A DNA stretch of 64,000 nucleotides, taken from positions 2,798,620 through 2,862,619 of the forward strand of contig NZ_CP013233.1 of the NCBI RefSeq assembly GCF_001584165.1. The letters are read 5' to 3'. Below are positions 37,990 to 46,400 of this stretch, piece by piece. The notes beneath the pieces were generated by a model. The model was not told the DNA's origin. It ran no database searches and saw nothing but the letters and a program-made list of their open reading frames with translations. The translations under genes and the position numbers were made by a program. Each line of letters starts with the position of its first letter. The stretch's first letter is position 1. The DNA is from Collimonas arenae (GTDB lineage: Bacteria; Pseudomonadota; Gammaproteobacteria; Burkholderiales; Burkholderiaceae_D).

Positions 37990-38886
37990 ATGGAAAGCCT
38001 GAGTGGATTCGCCGTATTCGTGCAAGTCGCAGAAACACGCAGCTTCGTCGCTGCCGGTCGTCTATTGGGCGTGTCGGCCTCGGCCATCGGCAAGCGCGTG
38101 GCGCGGCTGGAAGAACGGCTCGGAGTCCGTCTGTTCCACCGCAGCACGCGCAGCATCACCTTGACCTCGGAGGGTGTGATGTTCCTGGAGCGCAGCCGCC
38201 GTGTGCTGGCGGAGATCGAGGCGGCAGAACAAGAACTCACGCTCAGCACCGGCGCGCCGCGCGGACGCCTGCGGGTGAGCCTGCCGCTGGTCAGCTCCCT
38301 GATCCTACCGGTGCTGGCGGACTTCATGCAGCAATACCCGGAAGTCGAACTTGATCTCGACTTCACCGACCGCAGCGTCGACGTCATCGAGGAAGGATTC
38401 GATGCGGTGGTACGGACCGGTGATTTGTCGGATTCTCGGCTATCGGCGCGCACGCTGGGAACATCACGCGTACTCTTGGCAGGTTCGCCTGACTATTTTT
38501 CGCGTTACGGCGTGCCGCAGAAACCAGCCGATCTGGCCGCCCATCGCTGCCTACACTATCGTTATCCCAACAGCGGCAAACTGGAAATCTGGCCCCTGCG
38601 CCAGCAACCGTCCGAGCCGCAAATCACCCTTCCGGTATCGATGATCTGCAACAACATAGAAACCCGAGTCTGCTTCGCCCAGCGCGGATTAGGCATCGCC
38701 TGCCTGCCCAGTTTTGCCGCCGCTGAAGGGATCGCCAGCGGCAAGTTGCGCACGGTCCTTGACGAATATGTTGATCGCACGGTTGTGTTCCGTGTTCTGT
38801 GGCCGAGCAGCCGCCACTGGACGCCAAAACTGCGGGTGTTCATCGATTTTTTAGTGGAGCGGGTTTTTGCAAGGGCCGATGGATAG
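37990..38886 (+). CDS. LysR-family transcriptional regulator
   Basis: 298 residues from the ATG at 37990 (GAGGGAA upstream). The N-terminal HTH reads FVAAGRLLGVSASAIGKRVARLEERLGVRLFHR, followed by the linker helix and the effector domain (from about residue 90). It resembles regulators of the CrgA/AaeR-like branch acting on neighbouring efflux or redox genes. Divergent to the serine hydrolase-MFS pair, which it probably controls. Confidence 0.92.
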   Translation: MESLSGFAVFVQVAETRSFVAAGRLLGVSASAIGKRVARLEERLGVRLFHRSTRSITLTSEGVMFLERSRRVLAEIEAAEQELTLSTGAPRGRLRVSLPLVSSLILPVLADFMQQYPEVELDLDFTDRSVDVIEEGFDAVVRTGDLSDSRLSARTLGTSRVLLAGSPDYFSRYGVPQKPADLAAHRCLHYRYPNSGKLEIWPLRQQPSEPQITLPVSMICNNIETRVCFAQRGLGIACLPSFAAAEGIASGKLRTVLDEYVDRTVVFRVLWPSSRHWTPKLRVFIDFLVERVFARADG

Positions 38887-38972
38887 CAAGACTGTGCCCC
38901 TACCCGCTATACAACAATCGCGCAGCCTCAGGTTTTCCGATGCGATCATCTGCATCTCGCCTCCAGATTGCC

Positions 38973-39437
38973 TCACAACAAAGGAAATCCGCTGTCACGC
39001 TTGATCTCGCGCAGCGAAAGCATTGATTCAACCGATGTCACTCCCGGCAGCGTGCGTATCACGTCGCGCATGAAAGTCCCGTATTCATCGAGATCGCGAA
39101 CCGCTATTTGCACCAGATAATCGGCGCTGCCCGAAATATTGTGGCAAGACACGATACGCTCAAGGCCCTGGATTTCACGCTCGAAGCGATCGGACAGCGC
39201 CCGATCGTGGATATTGAATCGAATCTGTGCAAAAGCGATGACGCCGATATCCAGCGCCTTGCGCGACAGCACGGCGCGATAACCCTCAATGTAACCAGCA
39301 CTTTCCAGCTGCTTCAGGCGACGCGCGCAAGGAGTCTCACTCAGGCCAATCCGCTCCGCCAACTTGGCGATTGGAATGCGGCCATCCTGCCGTACTGTGG
39401 CAAGAATTGCGCGGTCGATTTTATCGAGCTCTTTCAT
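38973..39437 (-). CDS. Lrp/AsnC-family transcriptional regulator
   Basis: 154 residues: an N-terminal HTH (DRAILATVRQDGRIPIAKLAERIGLSETPCARRLKQLE) and a RAM ligand domain (SCHNISGSADYLVQIAVRDLDEYGTFMRD). Lrp-type regulators respond to amino acids. It is divergent from a LysE-family exporter, the usual arrangement in which the regulator induces amino acid export. AT-rich sequence fills the 130-base gap between them. Confidence 0.93.
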   Translation of the reverse strand: MKELDKIDRAILATVRQDGRIPIAKLAERIGLSETPCARRLKQLESAGYIEGYRAVLSRKALDIGVIAFAQIRFNIHDRALSDRFEREIQGLERIVSCHNISGSADYLVQIAVRDLDEYGTFMRDVIRTLPGVTSVESMLSLREIKRDSGFPLL

Positions 39438-39570
39438 ATATGGAATTCCCTATAATATTTTCGAATATTAGCGGATTCCATCAATCCATAGCAAATACAT
39501 AGATTTATTTGCCAGAAAACACTCATCGTTCTGTCGCATCATAGTGACCTTTTTCAATGCGGAGTTCATG

Positions 39571-40200
39571 ATGGTTTCTCTTCACCTGCTCACAGTCTTC
39601 ATCGGCGCGCTGGTGGTGGTCTATGCGTTGCCCGGCCCGGACATGGCGCTGATCCTGCAAACCAGCACGAACCGCGGAATCCGGCATGGCTTGGCGACAG
39701 CCGGCGGCCTTGCCATTGCACGCGCAGGGCACGTGATGCTGTCCGCCTGCGGCGTCGCTGCCCTGCTGCGCGGCGCTCCCTGGCTCTACAGTGCAGTGCG
39801 GATAATGGGCGCAATCTATCTGGCCTATATCGCAATCCAGATTTTCCGTTCGCCGGGATTCGGCCTGACCGATTCGACGGCATCGAACCAGCCGCGCGCT
39901 TCGTTGCGCGCATCTTTCCGCAAGGGCATGTTGAGCAGTCTGTTGAATCCGAAGGCACTGCTGTTCTGCTCGGTGCTGCTGCCGCAATTCGTCCATCCGG
40001 AAAGCGGCCCGGTGTGGTCGCAGGTGCTTGAACTCGGCGTCGTGCTGGTCGCGATCGGCTTGGCATTCGACCTTACCCTGGCGCTAGGCGCGGCAAGGAT
40101 AGCCGGCTGGCTGCGGAACAGCCCACGCGCTCAGACCGTGCAGCGCTGGACCTTCTCGGCGGCACTGATGGCGTTTGCGCTGCGGCTTTCCACTGAATAG
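39571..40200 (+). CDS. LysE-family amino acid exporter
   Basis: 209 residues from the ATG at 39571 (39568 is also possible; GGAG lies just upstream). Six membrane segments, with the family signature GPDMALILQTSTNRGIRHGL near the start and SLLNPKALLFCSVLLPQFV in the middle. It probably exports an amino acid or homoserine lactone-like compound. Divergent from the Lrp gene. A GTG at 39544 could extend it by nine residues. Confidence 0.9.
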   Translation: MVSLHLLTVFIGALVVVYALPGPDMALILQTSTNRGIRHGLATAGGLAIARAGHVMLSACGVAALLRGAPWLYSAVRIMGAIYLAYIAIQIFRSPGFGLTDSTASNQPRASLRASFRKGMLSSLLNPKALLFCSVLLPQFVHPESGPVWSQVLELGVVLVAIGLAFDLTLALGAARIAGWLRNSPRAQTVQRWTFSAALMAFALRLSTE

Positions 40201-40295
40201 TAGAAAATCCCGGCAGTACCCCATCCCAGAAAGCGTATGAACCGAAACCGGAACGGCTCGGTTCGTATTTCAGGCGAAGATTCCGAGCGATTCGA

Positions 40296-41971
40296 TTAGG
40301 CGCGCAGTGCGATAGCTTGACGAACCGATGCACGATGTGCGAGATGTCCCTTGCCGCCGCCGCGGGAGGGAATTCCTGCCGCCGTCGCTTGCGGCTTGCG
40401 ATCCAGCTTGAATACCGTCAGCGCCTGCTCCAGCTTCATGGTCTGATCCTGCAAGCTGCCGGCAGCCGCTGCAGCTTGCTCCACCAGCGCTGCATTTTGC
40501 TGCGTCACTTCATCCATCTGGGTCACTGCATCGTTGACCTGGGCAATGCCCGAGCTCTGCTCACGCGAAGCGGTCGCGATATCGCTCATGATGCTGCTCA
40601 CCCGCTGCACCGATTCGATGATTTCGCGCATGGTGACGCCGGCATGTTCAGCCAATACCGTACCGGCCTCGACTTTTTTCACAGAGGCATCAATCAACTG
40701 CTTGATTTCCTTGGCAGCAGTCGCACTGCGCTGCGCCAGGCTTCTCACCTCCGAAGCCACCACTGCGAATCCCCGTCCTTGTTCTCCTGCGCGAGCGGCC
40801 TCAACAGCAGCATTCAGCGCCAGGATATTCGTCTGGAAAGCGATACCTTCGATGATGCTGATGATACTGACAATCTCTTTGGATGAACCGTGTATTTCTC
40901 CCATCGTCGCCACCACTTGCATCACGATGTCACCGCCCTTGCCCGCTACCTGCGACGCGCCATCGGCCATGTCGTTGGCTTGTGTGGCGTTGCTGCTGTT
41001 CTGTTCGACCGTCGACGCCAACTGCTCCATGCTGGATGCCGTTTCTTCCAGTGCGGACGCTTGCGATTCGGTACGCCCCGACAAGTCAGCGTTTCCGGTC
41101 GCGATTTCCCTGGTCGCGACGCCAATTTGCTCAAAGCTGCTGCGCACATCCCCAACGATCGAACTCAAGTTGACCGAAGCTGCCGCAACGATCTCAGCAA
41201 CTGGCCCAAATCATCCTTGCGACGGGTGCTGATATCCAGGGTTAGATCGCCGCCCGCCATTACCTGGCTTGCTCTGACAGCCTGCCTTAGCGGCACGATG
41301 ACGCCGCTGTAGAGCGAATACCAAAAATAGCTGACGCCGGCAATCGCGATCGCCGCCAGCACTGACACCCAATGATGGGCCTTGCCAGGCACCTGCTCGA
41401 CAAAGAAAAGATCAGACACGATCAACGCTGCCAGCACGCAAATAAGGAAGCCAAGGTTCCAGCTTATGCGCTTGCTGAGCGACATATCCTTGAGAGCAAT
41501 CAGCCTGCCCAGCAAGCCGCTCCTGCCTGCGACGCCCTGATTGATGGCGATCTTGTCGCGATTTCCGTTCCTGATTGTTTGATACAAGGCGGTTGCCTCT
41601 TCCACCTGCCGACGGCTAGGCTTGGTGCGCACCGACATGTAACCGACCGGACGACCGTTTTCCATCACTGGCGTGACGTTAGCCTGCACCCAATAGAAAT
41701 CGCCATTCTTGCAACGGTTCTTGATGATGCCAGTCCAGGATTGACCATTCTTGATGGTTCGCCACAAATCGGCAAACGCCTCCACCGGCATGTCGGGATG
41801 GCGCAGGATGTTTTGCGGCGCTCCTAACAGTTCCTGTTCGGTATAACCGCTCACCAAGACGAAATATGGATTCACATAGGTGATGTTTCCTTGTGTGTCA
41901 GTAGTCGACACGATGGTTTGCGTATCGCTGAGTTCATACTCGATATTGCTGACTGGAGTATTAAGACGCAC
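40296..41971 (-). CDS. Aer-like PAS-containing chemoreceptor, frameshifted in this sequence
   Basis: About 558 residues after repair. An N-terminal PAS domain (about 20-115) with [17 protein letters not shown] and [11 protein letters not shown], two close membrane segments (about 170-215), a HAMP-like stretch, then a full signalling domain with [20 protein letters not shown]. No periplasmic sensor, so signals are likely internal (redox or energy), as for Aer. The frame breaks after LRSLRQL; one C added at 41174-41175 on the plus strand gives [11 protein letters not shown] and joins the halves. It ends AIALRA, without a CheR-binding pentapeptide. Confidence 0.9.
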
Positions 41972-42181
41972 GTTATCCCCTTATTCTGTGTTAGACGTTA
42001 ACAGGCCAGTAAGGAACGCTTGTTACGCATCGCATGCTTGCCTGCTTCCGCAGCACAACGCAGTTGCGAGAAAGGCGCTCGATAAAGACCGCTATTCCGG
42101 TTAACGGCAAAAACAAGAAATCATTTAGGGCATCGGCGGCCCCGAAAAAAGAAAGAGGCACAGCAAAGCCAATGGCGACGC

Positions 42182-42218
42182 AAAAAAAAGGGCAAAGCCC
42201 GCGACGACGGCTTTGCCC
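42182..42218 (-). terminator. rho-independent terminator
   Basis: On the minus strand GGGCAAAGCC pairs perfectly with GGCTTTGCCC (plus 42190-42199 and 42209-42218) and is followed by eight T. It ends the transcript of the periplasmic protein at 42255. Confidence 0.9.
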
Positions 42219-42254
42219 ATTCAGGAAACTCTGTGCAATTATTGCTACATCGGA

Positions 42255-42710
42255 TCAGCGATGATGTTCAGCATCATGCAACGCATGCTTTGCCGCATCG
42301 ATTGCACGGTCAACGTGATCCAGCGCGCGATGCTTCAAACCTCTGGCTTCAGGATTGTCTTCCTCTTGCGCCAGATCGTTGTGCGCCTTCTCCAGCAGTT
42401 CAACAGCGTGATGCAAGCGCCCCGGACGATCAAGATTGGCATCTTCGTGCGGATGGTCACCCAGGTCCTTTGCATCGTCGCGCGCGCCTTTCTTGACCTC
42501 CCCGATTGCACGGTCGATTTCAGTGATGGCGACATCTTCCTGGCCGCTCACCGCGGCATCGCCAGGACGATGCTCAAGGTTCCAGCGCGCATCGCGCAAA
42601 TCGGTCAGCGCATGCAGATAACCAGGGTGCGCGCCCGGCAGATCGGCGTGAGCGGCAAATGGCAGCAACGCGGAAAACAATACGGCTACCGCAGATAATT
42701 TCAATTTCAT
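42255..42710 (-). CDS. periplasmic helical protein of unknown function
   Basis: 151 residues with a clear signal peptide (MKLKLSAVAVLFSALLPFAAHA). The mature part is His- and Asp-rich and helical, with LPGAHPGYLHALTDLRDARW and a repeated ALDHVDRAIDAAKHALHDAEHH-like tail. Similar small periplasmic proteins occur in Burkholderiales without known function. The histidines could bind metal, which is speculation. Monocistronic, with its own terminator. Confidence 0.75.
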   Translation of the reverse strand: MKLKLSAVAVLFSALLPFAAHADLPGAHPGYLHALTDLRDARWNLEHRPGDAAVSGQEDVAITEIDRAIGEVKKGARDDAKDLGDHPHEDANLDRPGRLHHAVELLEKAHNDLAQEEDNPEARGLKHRALDHVDRAIDAAKHALHDAEHHR

Positions 42711-42715
42711 GATGA

Positions 42716-43066
42716 TTACTCCCTGGCTGTTTGGTCAAATAACAATATATTTGGCTTGGCAAATTCATCGCGAACTCCCTCGCTTGTGACCTCAACGGCC
42801 CGCATCGGGAAAGGTTTACTTGGCTCAGCGCCAAAGCGTAAGGAATTGCTACAGGCCGCAGCGCAGAGTGGAATCGATTCACGCTCGAGATACCTGTCGT
42901 CGTCACCATAGCTAGTCCAGTAAGCGCCATCCAACCAGGCATTGGGGTTCAAACCGGTACGCTCCCGCACATAGCCGTTGGCTTCAGAATTGGTGACTAG
43001 GCCAACATGAATCGTCTGAAAAAAATCAAGCCCGTCCCCCGGAGCAACATGATTGGGATGTTGCAT
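42716..43066 (-). CDS. hypothetical protein, uncertain
   Basis: An open frame of 116 residues ending close to the start of the periplasmic protein gene. The sequence is not repetitive (NPNAWLDGAYWTSYGDDDRYL, KPFPMRAVEVTSEGVRDEF) and looks protein-like, but I recognise no family and see no strong ribosome site. It could be the remnant of a longer gene, or be affected by the same single-base losses seen elsewhere. Confidence 0.35.
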   Translation of the reverse strand: MQHPNHVAPGDGLDFFQTIHVGLVTNSEANGYVRERTGLNPNAWLDGAYWTSYGDDDRYLERESIPLCAAACSNSLRFGAEPSKPFPMRAVEVTSEGVRDEFAKPNILLFDQTARE

Positions 43067-43432
43067 TTACGCTAAATTGGCATTTCTGCATATTTTTCAG
43101 TTGAATTAACTAGGGAAAATCTGATGTTACACATTCATGCCGTGCCTATGGGCAACGCGTGCCTCTGAAACACTTCGATAAAATTGCCAAAAAGAATTAT
43201 TTTATCTGCGATTTACATTCGATGACATCGGATCTGCCTGAAGTTCATCGGATCATCATTGAAAAATCACAGCACAAAAATCAATATTTTCATTCACCTT
43301 CGGATGAAAGATTGTTGTCATCTAGCCACTCGATGCATTGTCGGACGAATTTTCGGACATTTCCTATATTTGTAAATAGGCGCGCTGGATAAAGTTCATC
43401 CCAATACAAATTCTCTTGAATTGGGAGCAACC
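43067..43432. other. AT-rich upstream region of the adhesin gene
   Basis: About 365 bases that are clearly more AT-rich than their surroundings. No supported gene. It presumably holds the adhesin promoter. AT-rich upstream DNA of surface genes is often bound by H-NS-like silencers; no specific site is claimed. Confidence 0.45.
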
Positions 43433-46400
43433 ATGAATAAAATCTATCGCGTAGTCTTTAACCACGTTACCGGCACCTGGACTGCCGTGGCGGAAACGGC
43501 CAAGGGTCGCACCAAGAGCAAGACCTCGAACACCGTTAAATCGCTTGCGGTGGTGCTAGCTGTTGCTGCAACTGCCGGTGGCATGGCGCTGTCTGGCAAG
43601 GCCGAAGCGGCAACAGTAGTATTGAATCCGACTGCGTCGGCTTCTTGCGGCACGCCTGCCGCCAACGCCCTGATAAATCCTATATGGAGCACCGGCACTG
43701 CATTATGCGGCACGGCTGCGGGTGACTTTGCTGTAGCCTCATTGGGCGGCTCAGCATTCGGCGACCAAGCCATAACATCCGGCTTTTATGGTACGGCTTT
43801 AGGTGCTTATTCCTCCGCAGCCACCCATGCGACAGCAGTCGGTACTTCTTCCATGGCGACCGGTAACGACAGCGTAGCGGTCGGTGTCAACAGCCAGGCA
43901 CTTAGCAACTTTGCCGTAGCCATGGGCGCTTCCTCTAACGCAGCCGCCAGCAACAGCGTAGCGGTCGGTGTTAACAGTAAGGCACTTAGCAACTTTGCCG
44001 TAGCCATGGGCAACAACGCCAACGCATCCAGTCTAAACTCAACAGCTATCGGCTCTGGAGCCGCCGCAACAGGCCCCGGCTCAACGGCTATCGGCAACAA
44101 TGCAAACGCCAATTTCGGCACCACCACCGGCGCTTGGAGTGCTACCACCATGGGCACCAATGCTGCGGCCAACGGCGACGGCGCAGCAGCCTTCGGCGAT
44201 TCGGCCAAAGCCAATGCCGATAGAACGGTTGCAGTTGGTCGCAGTGCGCAAGCAAATGCTCTGAACACAACGGCAATCGGCAGCGGCGCCACTGCGTCCA
44301 CGGCCGGTTCCATAGCGCTAGGCGCCGGATCGGCCACCAGCACAACGGCGCCAACTGGCAACGGCTATTTGACCAACTCTGCGGCGCCGGCCTCCGAAGT
44401 CTCGATCGGCTCCGCGACGGTGAAGCGTCGCCTCACCAATCTGGCGGACGGTTCGGCGCAGTCAGATGCCGTCACGGTTGCGCAGTTAAGCACTGGCGTC
44501 AGCAGCCTGTCGACCGGAATCAGCTCACTGTCAACGTCGACTTCAAGCGGCCTGAGCACGGTCAACAGTAGCGTCAATTCACTGTCCACATCAACTTCGG
44601 CCGGCCTGAGCACTGTCAACAGCGGCGTCCGTTCGCTGTCGACAGGTCTGAGCTCGACTAACAGCTCCGTCAATTCACTGTCGACATCCACGTCGACCGG
44701 CTTGAGCACCGTCAACAGCGGTGTCAACTCGCTGTCTACTGGCCTCAGCTCAACCAACAGCAATGTCGGTTCGTTGTCGACGGGTCTGAGCTCGACTAAC
44801 AGCTCCGTCAATTCACTGTCGACATCCACATCGACCGGCTTGAGTACCGTCAACAGCGGTGTCAACTCGCTGTCGACCGGCCTCAGCTCAACCAACAGCA
44901 ATGTCGGCTCATTGTCGACAGGTCTGAGCTCGACTAACAGCAATGTTAATTCGCTGTCGACTTCCACATCGACCGGCTTGAGTACCGTCAACAGCGGTGT
45001 CAACTCGCTGTCGACCGGCCTCAGCTCAACCAACAGCAATGTCGGTTCGTTGTCGACAGGTCTGAGTTCGACTAACAGCTCCGTCAATTCACTGTCGACA
45101 TCCACCTCGACCGGCTTGAGTACCGTCAACAGCGGCGTCAACTCACTGTCGACCGGCCTCAGCTCAACCAACAGCAATGTCGGTTCGTTGTCGACAGGTC
45201 TGAGCTCGACTAACAGCTCCGTCAATTCACTGTCGACATCCACCTCGACCGGCTTGAGCACCGTCAACAGCGGCGTCAACTCGCTGTCTACTGGCCTCAG
45301 CTCAACCAACAGCAATGTCGGTTCGTTGTCGACAGGTCTGAGCTCGACTAACAGCTCCGTCAATTCACTGTCGACATCCACCTCGACCGGCTTGAGCACC
45401 GTCAACAGCGGTGTCAACTCGCTGTCTACTGGCCTCAGCTCAACCAACAGCAATGTCGGTTCGTTGTCGACAGGTCTGAGTTCGACTAACAGCTCTGTCA
45501 ATTCACTGTCGACATCCACATCGACCGGCTTGAGCACAATCAGCAACGACCTGACCAACGCGACGCGTTACTTCAAGGCAAATGGCTTGAATGACGGCAG
45601 TGATGACGCAGTCGCCTCTGGATCCCGCAGCGTTGCCGTCGGTGCAAGTGCCGTGGCCAGCGCCGAACAAGGTGTCGCTATCGGCAATGGCGCGTTCGCC
45701 ACGTCCGCCGGTTCTGTAGCCTTGGGTGCCGGTTCGGTCACCAGCGCGACCGCGCCGATTGGCAGCGGCTATCTGACAAATACTGCAGCGCCGACTTCCG
45801 AAGTATCCGTGGGCTCGGCCGCTGCACAACGCCGCATCACCAATGTCGCGGACGGTTCGGCGCCGCAAGATGCCGTCACCGTTGCACAGTTGAGCACCGG
45901 CGTCGGCAGCTTGTCGACCGGGATCGGCTCGTTGTCGACTGGCTTGAGCTCGACCAACAGCAACGTCGATTCCTTGTCGACTTCAACCTCGACCGGCTTG
46001 AGCACTGTCACTAGCAACGTTGAGTCGCTCTCGACTGGCCTCAGCTCCACCAACAGCAACGTCGGTTCGCTGTCGACCGGCTTGAGCTCAACTAATAGCA
46101 ACGTATCGTCGCTGTCGACATCCACTTCGACTGGCCTGAGTACCGTCACCAGCAATGTTGAGTCGCTCTCGACTGGTTTGAGCTCCACCAACAGCAACGT
46201 TGGCTCGTTGTCGACCGGCTTGAGCTCGACCAACAGCAGCGTATCGTCGCTGTCGACATCAACTTCGACCGGCCTGAGCACAATTAGCAACAATTTGACC
46301 AACGCCACACGCTACTTCAAAGCTGACGGCAAGAACGACGGTAGCGATGACGCCAGTGTTACGGTGGGCAGTAACTCGGTTGCCATCGGCGCCGGTTCGG

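Noticed and set aside
44664..45537. CRISPR-like array
   Set aside because: The repeats are long, contiguous, in frame and coding, with no unique spacers and no cas genes.
44365..45558. 397-codon minus-strand ORF across the adhesin stalk
   Set aside because: It is the reverse shadow of the 138-bp repeats and gives a monotonous Val-Glu-Leu-Pro pattern with no start signal. The plus-strand adhesin explains it.
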